A stretch of DNA of 64,000 nt from Rhizobium sp. P38BS-XIX. GTDB lineage: Bacteria; Pseudomonadota; Alphaproteobacteria; Rhizobiales; Rhizobiaceae. Shown here one piece after another: positions 44,058-52,370 of this stretch; positions within the stretch are counted from its first letter, which is position 1; every line of letters starts with the position of its first letter. Both the position numbers and the translations under genes were made by a program. The notes under the pieces were generated by a model. The model searched no databases and was not told the origin of the DNA. It was given only the letters and a program-made list of their open reading frames with translations. The stretch lies in the NCBI RefSeq assembly GCF_012641435.1, contig NZ_JABAIJ010000007.1, forward strand, positions 62,001 to 126,000. The letters are read 5' to 3'.

Positions 44058-44738
44058 CTAGTCCTTGCGATTTGCGCTATAAGCGGCCAGGAAGACACGA
44101 ACGGCGCCACGCACCACATAGTCTATATCTTCCTTTGACGGTGGCTCGGTCATATCGCCGAAGAGCCGCACCTTGAAATAACCGCCGCTGGCCATCTCGA
44201 GAAACTGACGCGCCGCCAAATCGAAATCCTGAATATCGATGCTGCCGGCCTCGGCCTTGCGCTCCAGGAAGCTGCGCAACACGCTTCTCAGATTGTCGGG
44301 ACCCGTGAAAAATCGCTGACAGAGAGAGGGCATGCGCTCGCGGACGCCGATGATGGTGCGTACCGCATTGATCGCCTTGTCCGACGTCACGTAGCTCGCA
44401 AACACCTTGCCGAATTCGCAAAGCGCGGAGGCGATATCGACATCATCCTCCAGTACGGCGCGCGCCGATCCGACCAATTGGGTGCGCTCGCTCTCCATCA
44501 TCGCCGCAAACAAGTCTTCCTTGTTGGCGAAATAGACATACAGCGTGCCCTTGGAGACGCCCGCCTCGCGGGTAACGTCGTTCATGCTCGCCGCATCGAA
44601 GCCCATCTTCATGAAGACGCGCTTGGCGCCTTCCAGAATCTGCTGGCGCTTGACCGGATCCTCGCCTGCAGCCCAACGTCCACCGGAACTCGGCGCGGGT
44701 GCGTTCAGCACTGCGGCATTCTGCGATTCGTGTTTCAT
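44058..44738 (-). CDS. TetR/AcrR-family repressor of the EmrAB-type efflux genes
   Basis: 226 residues from ATG 44738, with a GTG 12 bases earlier in frame. After a low-complexity N-terminal tail, the helix-turn-helix reads RQQILEGAKRVFMKMGFDAASMNDVTREAGVSKGTLYVYFANKEDLF. The C-terminal domain is the usual helical ligand pocket. It is divergent from the emrA-like gene, and two CGAAC-N6-GTTCG sites lie between them, which supports repression of itself and of the pump. Confidence 0.9.
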   Translation of the reverse strand: MKHESQNAAVLNAPAPSSGGRWAAGEDPVKRQQILEGAKRVFMKMGFDAASMNDVTREAGVSKGTLYVYFANKEDLFAAMMESERTQLVGSARAVLEDDVDIASALCEFGKVFASYVTSDKAINAVRTIIGVRERMPSLCQRFFTGPDNLRSVLRSFLERKAEAGSIDIQDFDLAARQFLEMASGGYFKVRLFGDMTEPPSKEDIDYVVRGAVRVFLAAYSANRKD

Positions 44739-44791
44739 CGTCTCCTGCACTCGATCATTTTTTCTGAATCTTAAACAGATTCGCCAAATAA

Positions 44792-44811
44792 ATCGAACCG
44801 CTCAGTTCGAT
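44792..44811. promoter_or_regulatory. TetR operator candidate 1
   Basis: ATCGAAC (44792-44798) and GTTCGAT (44805-44811) form a 7-bp inverted repeat with six bases between. It is nearer to the repressor gene, with its centre 60 bases from that of the second site. Confidence 0.55.
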
Positions 44812-44851
44812 GTATCTTGATATGGAATGAAAAAGGTTCTATGTCAATTAA

Positions 44852-44871
44852 ACCGAACCGTTCGGTTCGAT
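44852..44871. promoter_or_regulatory. TetR operator candidate 2
   Basis: CGAAC (44854-44858) and GTTCG (44865-44869) share the core and six-base spacing of the first site. It ends 31 bases before the emrA-like start, a good place to block that promoter. Confidence 0.55.
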
Positions 44872-44902
44872 TAATTTTACCTAGAATTTCGGTGGTAGGG
44901 CA

Positions 44903-46123
44903 ATGTCGTCAAGTCATGGAAACAATGTAGCGCGCATCGTGAATGAGCCCGCTGATGCCGAAGCGAAAGCTCCGGAAGCAGGGGCATCCGCCGATGCGCC
45001 TGTTGCCGAAACGCGCGGCACTCCGGCTCCTGCCCAGGCTGCGCCCGCATCTCCGGCCCCCGCGGCCCCACCGTCGCCGGAGAAGAAGCGGCGCAGCCTG
45101 GCCCTCCCGATCATCGTCGTCATCGCTCTCGCCGCCGGCGGCTGGTATGGCTATGACTGGTGGACCAACGGCCGCTTCATGGTTTCGACCGACGACGCCT
45201 ATATCGGCGGTGATATCGCCACCATCCAGCCGAAGGTCACCGGCTATGTTGCCAAGGTGAATGTGGTTGCCAACCAGCAGGTCAAGGCCGGCGACGTCCT
45301 CGCCACGCTCGACGATGGCGACTATAAGCTTGCGTTGGAGCAGGCTCAGGCTTCGTACGATACCGAACAGCTTTCGCTCCATACAATCGATGCTCAGATC
45401 GCTGCCGGCCAGGCCGCTCTTGCCCAGTCGCAGGCCCAGAAGGTTGCCTTGGAAGCCACGGTTCGTGGCGCCCAGATCACCCAGACGCGCGCTGCTGAAC
45501 TGCAAGCCAAGTCGGTCGGCACCACGGCCGCCTTGGATAGCGCCAACATCGCGCTCGACCAAGCCAAGGCGAACCTGGTCGGCGGTGATGCCGCAATCGC
45601 GTCGGCGCAAGCCAATATCAACCTCCTGCAGGCGCAGCGCCGTCAGGCCGAAAGCACGATCAAGGGTTTGGAAGCTGCCCGAGACAAGGCTGCGCGCGAC
45701 CTGTCCTTCACCGTGCTCAAGGCACCTTATGATGGTATCGTCGGCAACCGCTCCGTTCAGGAAGGCGACCTCGTTTCGCCTGGACAGAAGCTGATGGCCA
45801 TCGTTCCGACGCGCCAGCTCTATATCGACGCCAATTTCAAGGAAACGCAGATCCAGCATCTGGTTCCCGGTTCCAAGGTCAATGTTCACGTCGATGCCTA
45901 TAGCGATCACCCGATCGTCGGCACCGTCGAGTCGATCTCGCCGGCTTCCGGCTCGGTCTTCTCGCTTCTGCCGCCGGAAAACGCGACCGGCAACTTCACC
46001 AAGATCATCCAGCGCGTGCCAGTGCGCATCGCATTGCCGCAGGATGCGCTTGACACCGGTCGTCTGCGGGCAGGCCTCAGCGTCGTTGTCGACGTCGATA
46101 CCCGCACGGCACCGACCAAGTAA
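44903..46123 (+). CDS. HlyD/EmrA-family membrane fusion protein
   Basis: 406 residues. A cytosolic tail of about 60 residues very rich in Ala and Pro leads to one helix (LALPIIVVIALAAGGWYGYDWW). The periplasmic part has the barrel-hairpin layout: STDDAYIGGDIATIQPKVTGYVAKVNV, a long alpha-helical hairpin (about 150-260) with repeated Ala/Gln heptads, and TVLKAPYDGIVGNRSVQEGDLVSPGQ. It links the inner-membrane pump made by the next gene to an outer-membrane channel encoded elsewhere. Confidence 0.9.
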   Translation: MSSSHGNNVARIVNEPADAEAKAPEAGASADAPVAETRGTPAPAQAAPASPAPAAPPSPEKKRRSLALPIIVVIALAAGGWYGYDWWTNGRFMVSTDDAYIGGDIATIQPKVTGYVAKVNVVANQQVKAGDVLATLDDGDYKLALEQAQASYDTEQLSLHTIDAQIAAGQAALAQSQAQKVALEATVRGAQITQTRAAELQAKSVGTTAALDSANIALDQAKANLVGGDAAIASAQANINLLQAQRRQAESTIKGLEAARDKAARDLSFTVLKAPYDGIVGNRSVQEGDLVSPGQKLMAIVPTRQLYIDANFKETQIQHLVPGSKVNVHVDAYSDHPIVGTVESISPASGSVFSLLPPENATGNFTKIIQRVPVRIALPQDALDTGRLRAGLSVVVDVDTRTAPTK

Positions 46124-46147
46124 GCGATCAAGCTCGGGAGAGACGCC

Positions 46148-47758
46148 ATGTCGTCCGCCAGCACTACCGCAGGGTCGCCTCCGCGCGGGGCCGCTCCTGC
46201 TGCGCCACCGGCAGTAGAAGACCATATCGACACGAGGAAGCTCATCGCCTTTCTGGCGATGGTGCTCGGCATGTTCATGTCGATCCTCGACATTCAGATC
46301 GTTTCGGCGTCGCTCAGCGAAATCCAGGCGGGCCTCAGCGCCGGCTCGGATGAAATCGGCTGGGTGCAGACGGCCTATCTGATTGCCGAAGTCATCATGA
46401 TCCCGCTGTCGGGAACCTTGGCGCGCATCATCTCGACGCGCTACCTGTTCGCGATCTCGGCCGCCGGCTTCACCGCAGCGAGCGCGCTTGCCGCCACCGC
46501 CACCAACATTGACCAGATGATCATCTACCGCGCCCTGCAGGGCTTTATCGGCGGCGGCATGATCCCCTCGGTGTTCGCGGCGGCATTCACGATCTTTCCG
46601 CCGTCCAAGCGCAACGTCGTCTCGCCGATCATCGGCCTGATCGCCACACTTGCGCCGACCATCGGTCCGACCGTCGGCGGCTATCTCTCCAATGCCTTTT
46701 CCTGGCACTGGCTGTTCCTGGTCAACATTCCGCCTGGTATCGTCGTCGCCATCGTTACGTGGAATTTCATCGATTTCGACAAGCCCGAACTGTCGCTTTT
46801 CAAGAAGTTCGACTGGTGGGGCCTGATCTCGATGGGCGTTTTCCTCGGCGCACTGGAATATGTGCTCGAAGAGGGCAATACCAATGACTGGTTCAACGAC
46901 AATTACATCGTTGTCGGCGCCATTGCCTCGGCCATCGGTGCGGTGATCTTCTTCTATCGAGCCTTCACGGTGGATTTCCCGGTGGTCGATCTGAAGGCGT
47001 TCACCAACAAGAACTTCTCGTTCGGCTCGATGTTCTCATTCGTCATGGGCATCGGTCTTTACGGTCTGACCTACATCTATCCGCTCTATCTTGCGCGTAT
47101 TCGTGGCTACGATTCGCTGCAAATCGGCGAAACGATGTTCGTTTCCGGCCTCACTATGTTCTTCACGGCGCCGCTTGCCGGCTTTCTGTCGAGCAAGATC
47201 GACCTGCGGCTGCTGATGATCATCGGCTTTACGAGCTTCTCGGCCGGCACGTACATCATGATGCATCTGACCGTGGATTGGGACTTCTGGGAACTGCTGA
47301 TCCCGCAGATCCTGCGCGGTTTCGGATTAATGCTCTGCATGGTGCCGATCAACAATATCGCGCTTGGAACCATGCCGCCCGCTCGTATGCGCGGGGCCTC
47401 CGGTCTGTTCAATCTGACGCGTAATCTCGGTGGCGCCGTTGGTCTTGCGATCATCAATACGCTGCTGACCAACCGGCAGGACCAGCACTATTTCAATCTG
47501 CGCGACAATATCCATTGGGGCAACCAGATTGCCGTCGACCAGTTGAACAACATGGCTGCGAGCATGAATGCCGCCGGTCTCGATGGACAGCAGGCCGCGC
47601 TGAGGCAGATGGTCAACATGGCGACGCAGCAGGCTATCGTCATGTCCTTCGGGGATATTTTCCTGATGCTGACCGTCCTTTTCCTGGCGATGATTCTCGG
47701 CGTTCTCATGCTGAGCAAGCCGAAGACTGCGGGCGGCGGCGGTGGCGGAGGCCACTGA
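46148..47758 (+). CDS. EmrB/QacA-family MFS drug efflux transporter (DHA2, 14 helices)
   Basis: 536 residues with about 14 membrane helices. Motif A-like and DHA2 signatures include SILDIQIVSASLSEIQAGLSAG-type helix 1, WVQTAYLIAEVIMIPLSG, and RALQGFIGGGMIPSVFAAAFTIFPPSKRN. It should use the proton gradient to expel hydrophobic compounds through the partner EmrA-like protein. The last residues are a run of seven glycines and a histidine, which is unusual. A terminator follows. Confidence 0.92.
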   Translation: MSSASTTAGSPPRGAAPAAPPAVEDHIDTRKLIAFLAMVLGMFMSILDIQIVSASLSEIQAGLSAGSDEIGWVQTAYLIAEVIMIPLSGTLARIISTRYLFAISAAGFTAASALAATATNIDQMIIYRALQGFIGGGMIPSVFAAAFTIFPPSKRNVVSPIIGLIATLAPTIGPTVGGYLSNAFSWHWLFLVNIPPGIVVAIVTWNFIDFDKPELSLFKKFDWWGLISMGVFLGALEYVLEEGNTNDWFNDNYIVVGAIASAIGAVIFFYRAFTVDFPVVDLKAFTNKNFSFGSMFSFVMGIGLYGLTYIYPLYLARIRGYDSLQIGETMFVSGLTMFFTAPLAGFLSSKIDLRLLMIIGFTSFSAGTYIMMHLTVDWDFWELLIPQILRGFGLMLCMVPINNIALGTMPPARMRGASGLFNLTRNLGGAVGLAIINTLLTNRQDQHYFNLRDNIHWGNQIAVDQLNNMAASMNAAGLDGQQAALRQMVNMATQQAIVMSFGDIFLMLTVLFLAMILGVLMLSKPKTAGGGGGGGH

Positions 47759-47788
47759 AGCCCTCTCCAAAAAATGCTCCCAAGGCAT

Positions 47789-47816
47789 GGCCCCTCCTCG
47801 TGAGGGGCCTTTTTTA
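47789..47816 (+). terminator. Rho-independent terminator after the efflux operon
   Basis: GGCCCCTC (47789-47796) pairs with GAGGGGCC (47802-47809) around a five-base loop, followed by a T6 run. Confidence 0.85.
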
Positions 47817-47851
47817 TTGGTGGTCGCGGCCGGAAAATCCGGTCACGGGAA

Positions 47852-47877
47852 ATTTTTGATTTACGTACATCAAAAAT
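47852..47877. promoter_or_regulatory. LacI-type operator upstream of the xyl regulator
   Basis: A 26-bp palindrome with one mismatched pair: ATTTTTGAT (47852-47860) and ATCAAAAAT (47869-47877) flank a TACGTA core. It lies 31 bases before the lacI-family start, so autoregulation of the lacI-xylB-xylA unit is likely. Confidence 0.55.
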
Positions 47878-47907
47878 GGCGGTAAAGGGTGTCGGCAGGA
47901 GGAGCTG

Positions 47908-48933
47908 ATGAGACCGACCGTGCATGACATCGCCGCTGCTGCGGGCGTCAGTCTCGCCACCGTGGACCGCGTGTTGAACCAGCGGCCGGGCGTTCGGCTG
48001 GTGACGCGCGAGAAGGTGGAAGCCGCGATCCGGCAGATCGGCTATATCCGCGATGTCGCCGCCGCCAATCTGGCCAAGGGCCGGGTCTATCCTCTCGTTT
48101 TCATCGTGCCGACCGGCGATAACTCCTTCATGCACGGGCTACGTTTTGAAGTGCATCAGGCAACCTTGCGCGCCGGCATAGAGCGCACCGATATCCGCAT
48201 TATCGAAGTGCCGCCGTTCGATGTGCCGGCTCTGGCTGCGGCGCTGGACACTTTGCAGGGGCATGACATCGCCGGTGTCGCTCTGGTGGCGACCGATGCG
48301 CCGGAGGTGAGCGCTGCCGTCGATCGCCTTGTCTCCGAGCGCATCCCTGTCGTTACGCTGGTATCCGATCTCACTGATTCCACGCGGCATCACTATGCCG
48401 GCATCGACAATATCGCCGCCGGCCGCACCGCCGCCCGTTTGCTCGGGCGCTTCCTGGGCGGCCGTCAGGGAGATCTCACCATTCTCGCAGGCTCCATGCT
48501 GGTGCGTGACCATCGCGAGCGTCTGCAGGGCTTTTCGGCCGTCATGGCGGAAGAGTTTCCCAAGCTGCGATTGCTGCCCGTCCTTGAGGGACGCGACGAT
48601 CCGGAACTTGCGCAATCGCTCGTGTCCGAGGCGCTTGCGGAAAGCCAGGATATTATCGGTGTCTATAGCCTCGGCGCCGGCAACAGGGGATTGATCGCCG
48701 CCGTGAAGGCGGTCCGGTCGACGCGCGAACTGACTGTCGTCGTGCACGAGTTGACGCAGCATACGCGCGCAGCGCTGCAGGACGGCACGATTGATGCCGT
48801 CCTCAACCAGGATGCAGGCCATGAGGTGCGCAGCGCCGTCCGGGTGATGAAGGCAACCGCCGATGGTCAGGCCGTTATCGCCGATCAGGAGCGCATACGT
48901 CTCGACATATTTTTGAAGGACAATCTGCCCTGA
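47908..48933 (+). CDS. LacI-family transcriptional regulator of the xylose genes
   Basis: 341 residues. The helix-turn-helix and hinge are canonical (TVHDIAAAAGVSLATVDRVLNQRPGVRLVTREKVEAAIRQIGYI, then AANLAKGR), and a ribose-binding-like effector domain follows. It begins behind an AGGAGGAG site and is 37 bases from xylB on the same strand. Control by xylose or a pentose is inferred from that neighbourhood. Confidence 0.88.
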   Translation: MRPTVHDIAAAAGVSLATVDRVLNQRPGVRLVTREKVEAAIRQIGYIRDVAAANLAKGRVYPLVFIVPTGDNSFMHGLRFEVHQATLRAGIERTDIRIIEVPPFDVPALAAALDTLQGHDIAGVALVATDAPEVSAAVDRLVSERIPVVTLVSDLTDSTRHHYAGIDNIAAGRTAARLLGRFLGGRQGDLTILAGSMLVRDHRERLQGFSAVMAEEFPKLRLLPVLEGRDDPELAQSLVSEALAESQDIIGVYSLGAGNRGLIAAVKAVRSTRELTVVVHELTQHTRAALQDGTIDAVLNQDAGHEVRSAVRVMKATADGQAVIADQERIRLDIFLKDNLP

Positions 48934-48970
48934 GCATTCAAACTTGGCAGAGCATAGGGAGTAACATCTG

Positions 48971-50428
48971 ATGTATTTGGGTCTCGATCTCGGAACGTCC
49001 GGCGTCAAAGCGATGCTGATCGACGGCAATCAGAAGATCATCGGTTCGGCACATGGCGATCTCGATGTGTCGCGCCCGCATCCCGGCTGGTCGGAGCAGG
49101 ATCCGGCGCATTGGGTTCGTGCGACGGAAGAAGCCGTGGCCGGGCTGAAGGCCGCGCATCCCAAGGAGCTGGCTGCCGTGCGCGGCATCGGCCTGTCCGG
49201 CCAGATGCACGGCGCGACGCTGCTCGACGCCGACGACAAGGTGCTGCGCCCCTGCATCCTCTGGAACGACACGCGCAGCTATCATGAGGCTGCCGCGCTT
49301 GACGCCGACCCGCGCTTTCGTGCTCTGACCGGCAACATCGTCTTCCCGGGCTTTACCGCGCCGAAGCTTGCATGGGTCGCCAAGAACGAGCCGGATGTCT
49401 TCGCCAAAGTGCGCTGGGTGCTGTTGCCGAAGGACTATCTGCGTCTCTGGCTGACCGGCGAACACATGTCGGAAATGTCTGACTCCGCCGGCACGTCCTG
49501 GCTCGATACCGGCAAGCGCAAGTGGTCTTCCGAGTTGCTGGCGGCGACCAATCTCGATGAAAAGCAGATGCCGACACTGGTCGAAGGCACCGAAGCCGCC
49601 GGCAAGCTGCGTGGCGAACTGGCGTCGAAATGGGGCATTGCCGGCGATGTCGTTGTTGCCGGCGGGGCAGGGGACAATGCGGCCTCGGCCTGCGGCATGG
49701 GCACGGTCAGCCACGGCGCCGCCTTCGTTTCGCTCGGCACATCGGGCGTGCTCTTTGCCGCCAACGGTTCCTATCTGCCAAAGCCGGAAAGTGCTGTGCA
49801 TGCCTTCTGCCACGCCCTGCCGAACACCTGGCACCAGATGGGCGTCATCCTCTCGGCGACCGACGCGCTCAACTGGCACTCGCATGTGACGGGCAAGTCT
49901 GCCGCCGAACTCACCACGGAGCTTGGCGATACGCTGAAGGCGCCGACGAGCGTCACCTTCCTTCCCTATCTTTCGGGCGAGCGCACGCCGCACAATGACG
50001 CGACGATCCGCGGCGCCTTTATCGGTCTTGGCCATGAAAGCGGCCGTGCTGTGCTGACGCAAGCGGTGCTCGAAGGCGTCTCCTTCGCCATTCGCGATAA
50101 TCTGGAAGCGCTGCGCTCGGCCGGCACCGACATTGCGCGCGTGACGGCGATCGGCGGCGGCTCGCGCTCGCGCTACTGGCTCGCCTCGATCGCGACGGCG
50201 CTCGGCGTGCCTGTCGATCTGCCGGCGGACGGCGATTTCGGCGCGGCCTTCGGGGCTGCTCGCCTCGGGCTGATTGCCGCCACCGGCGCCGACCCGGTCG
50301 CAGTCTGCACCCCGCCGCAGACGGCCGGCACCATCGATCCCGTGGCGTCGCTGACGGATGCCTATGCGGATGCCTACAAGCGCTATCGGGCGGTCTACCC
50401 GGCAATCAAGCCGCTGTCGGCACATTAA
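48971..50428 (+). CDS. xylB: Xylulokinase
   Basis: 485 residues, the family norm. The phosphate loop is YLGLDLGTSGVKAMLID, the substrate site region has GLSGQMHGATLLD and LWNDTRS, and the ATP site contains VSLGTSGVLFA and TAIGGGSRSRYW. It phosphorylates D-xylulose made by the downstream isomerase, feeding the pentose phosphate pathway where the transaldolase at 13.5 kb acts. A composite palindromic repeat separates it from xylA. Confidence 0.94.
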   Translation: MYLGLDLGTSGVKAMLIDGNQKIIGSAHGDLDVSRPHPGWSEQDPAHWVRATEEAVAGLKAAHPKELAAVRGIGLSGQMHGATLLDADDKVLRPCILWNDTRSYHEAAALDADPRFRALTGNIVFPGFTAPKLAWVAKNEPDVFAKVRWVLLPKDYLRLWLTGEHMSEMSDSAGTSWLDTGKRKWSSELLAATNLDEKQMPTLVEGTEAAGKLRGELASKWGIAGDVVVAGGAGDNAASACGMGTVSHGAAFVSLGTSGVLFAANGSYLPKPESAVHAFCHALPNTWHQMGVILSATDALNWHSHVTGKSAAELTTELGDTLKAPTSVTFLPYLSGERTPHNDATIRGAFIGLGHESGRAVLTQAVLEGVSFAIRDNLEALRSAGTDIARVTAIGGGSRSRYWLASIATALGVPVDLPADGDFGAAFGAARLGLIAATGADPVAVCTPPQTAGTIDPVASLTDAYADAYKRYRAVYPAIKPLSAH

Positions 50429-50443
50429 ACCGGGAGGAGTGCA

Positions 50444-50598
50444 GGCCCCTCATCCGCCCTGCCGGGCACCTTCTCCCCGTTTTGACGGGGAGAAGGGGAT
50501 AGAGGCACCTCCGCCGTGCCTCCCATCTCTGAAGCGCGCGAGGATAGAGAGGTCGTCCCCTCTCCCCGCAAGCGAGGAGAGGGCCAGGGTGAGGGGCC
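50444..50598. repeat. Composite palindromic repeat between xylB and xylA
   Basis: The element is bounded by GGCCCCTCA (50444-50452) and its complement (50590-50598). Inside are a 12-bp hairpin (50469-50480 and 50485-50496, loop TTTG) and an 8-bp one (50558-50565 and 50576-50583). The CCTCTCC/GGAGAGG content recurs in the element at 58492-58660. Rhizobial dispersed-repeat origin is inferred. Confidence 0.65.
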
Positions 50599-50652
50599 GC
50601 ACCGCACAACACGAACAAGCAATACTGAAATACCAACCTGAGGAGACAAGAC

Positions 50653-51963
50653 ATGAGCACCGGATTTTTTGGTGACATCAGCAAGGTGAAGTACGAAGGC
50701 CCGGATAGCACCAATCCGCTCGCCTTCCGCCATTACAACAAGGACGAAGTCGTCGCCGGCAAGCGCATGGAAGACCATCTGCGTTTCGCCGTTGCCTACT
50801 GGCACACGTTTACCTGGCCGGGCGGCGATCCCTTCGGCGGTCAGACCTTCCTTCGCCCCTGGTTCAACGAGACGATGGAAGCCGCCAAGCTGAAGGCTGA
50901 CGTCGCCTTCGAATTCTTCACCCTGCTCGGCGCGCCCTATTATTGCTTCCACGATGCCGACGTGCGTCCGGAAGGCAAGAATTTCGCCGAGAACACCAAG
51001 AACCTCAACGAGATCGTCGACTATTTCGCGCAGAAGCAGGCCGAAACGGGCGTCAAGCTTCTCTGGGGCACGGCGAACCTCTTCTCCAACCGCCGCTTCA
51101 TGTCTGGCGCTGCGACCAATCCGGATCCGGACGTCTTCGCCTTCTCGGCTGCGACCGTGAAGACCTGCATGGACGCGACCCACAAGCTCGGCGGCGAAAA
51201 CTACGTTCTCTGGGGCGGCCGCGAAGGTTATGAGACGCTGCTCAACACCGACCTGAAGCGCGAAATGGACCAGATGGGCCGTTTCCTCAATCTCGTCGTC
51301 GAATACAAGCACAAGATCGGCTTCAAGGGCACCGTCCTGATCGAGCCGAAGCCGCAGGAGCCGACCAAGCATCAGTATGATTACGATGTCGCCACGGTTT
51401 ACGGCTTCCTGAAGAAGTACGGCCTCGAAAACGAAGTGAAGCTCAACATCGAGCAGGGCCATGCGATCCTCGCCGGCCATTCCTTCGAGCATGAGCTGGC
51501 GCTTGCCAACGCGCTCGGCGTATTCGGCTCCATCGACATGAACCGCAACGATTACCAGTCCGGCTGGGATACAGACCAGTTCCCGAACAACGTTCCGGAA
51601 ATGACGCTGGCCTACTATCAGGTTCTAGCAGGTGGCGGCTTCAAGTCCGGCGGCACGAACTTCGACGCCAAGCTGCGTCGTCAGTCGCTCGATCCGGAAG
51701 ATCTGCTCATCGGCCATATCGGCGGCATGGATTGCTGCGCTCGCGGCCTGAAGGCTGCTGCCAAGATGATCGAGGACAAGGCGCTCTCCAAGCCGCTCGC
51801 CGACCGCTACGCCGGCTGGGATTCCGCCGAAGGCCAGAAGCTGCTGCGCGGCGAATATTCGCTCGACCAGATCGCGCAATGGGTCGAAACGAAGGACGTC
51901 AACCCGCAGCCGAAGTCCGGCAAGCAGGAGCTGCTCGAAAACATCGTCAATCGTTACGTTTGA
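50653..51963 (+). CDS. xylA: Xylose isomerase
   Basis: 436 residues, group II length. Catalytic and metal-binding signatures are visible: FTWPGGDPFGGQTF, YYCFHDADVRPEG with the active-site histidine and aspartate, VLWGGREGYETLLNTDL, LIEPKPQEPTKHQYDYD, and the NIEQGHAILAGHSFEHEL segment. It converts D-xylose to D-xylulose for XylB. The ribosome-binding site is GAGGAGA. The last codons overlap the convergent VOC gene by ten bases. Confidence 0.96.
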   Translation: MSTGFFGDISKVKYEGPDSTNPLAFRHYNKDEVVAGKRMEDHLRFAVAYWHTFTWPGGDPFGGQTFLRPWFNETMEAAKLKADVAFEFFTLLGAPYYCFHDADVRPEGKNFAENTKNLNEIVDYFAQKQAETGVKLLWGTANLFSNRRFMSGAATNPDPDVFAFSAATVKTCMDATHKLGGENYVLWGGREGYETLLNTDLKREMDQMGRFLNLVVEYKHKIGFKGTVLIEPKPQEPTKHQYDYDVATVYGFLKKYGLENEVKLNIEQGHAILAGHSFEHELALANALGVFGSIDMNRNDYQSGWDTDQFPNNVPEMTLAYYQVLAGGGFKSGGTNFDAKLRRQSLDPEDLLIGHIGGMDCCARGLKAAAKMIEDKALSKPLADRYAGWDSAEGQKLLRGEYSLDQIAQWVETKDVNPQPKSGKQELLENIVNRYV

Positions 51964-52358
51964 TCGACAGGATCGGGAGGCGGTGCTGCATCGCCTCCCG
52001 ACGTCTGCCTGAAGGCACGGCTGGAAATGGATACGGAATTTCCGCTGGGATCCTTGGCATTGGCAAAGATATAGCCGTCGGCTTGATGGACAGGGCCGAA
52101 TTCAAGACCTTCTTCCAAGCACCGCGCGCGGAATGCTTCGACATCTTCGACATCGAACACCAGCTTCACAAGCGACTGCCCCATTTTCTGCGACTTGGCC
52201 GCTGGATGAACCATCAGGTTGGCGCCGCCATCCGAAGCACGCAGTTCGACAATCCGATCGCCTTCCTCCCGGTGAGGCTCAAAGCCAAAATATCTTGCGT
52301 AAAAGCCGATGGTCGCTTCGACATCGCAGACATAAAGAATGATCCGACCAAGCGGCAT
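51954..52358 (-). CDS. VOC-superfamily (glyoxalase/dioxygenase-like) protein
   Basis: 134 residues from ATG 52358, with AGGGA upstream. The two beta-alpha-beta repeats are visible: LGRIILYVCDVEATIGFYARYFGFEP and LVKLVFDVEDVEAFRARCLEEGLEF, and the end has FANAKDPSGNSVSISSR, where a metal ligand is expected. Single-domain VOC proteins may be isomerases, dioxygenases or resistance proteins, so the role is open. Its 3' end overlaps xylA and carries a hairpin. Confidence 0.8.
   Translation of the reverse strand: MPLGRIILYVCDVEATIGFYARYFGFEPHREEGDRIVELRASDGGANLMVHPAAKSQKMGQSLVKLVFDVEDVEAFRARCLEEGLEFGPVHQADGYIFANAKDPSGNSVSISSRAFRQTSGGDAAPPPDPVDQT
51974..52000 (+). other. Stem-loop downstream of xylA inside the convergent VOC gene
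   Basis: CGGGAGGCG (51974-51982) and its complement (51992-52000) form a perfect 9-bp stem with a nine-base loop, 10 bases after the xylA stop. No T-run follows. It is also coding sequence for the VOC C-terminus, so its sequence is under two constraints. Confidence 0.5.
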
Positions 52359-52370
52359 CTTCAAAAATCC

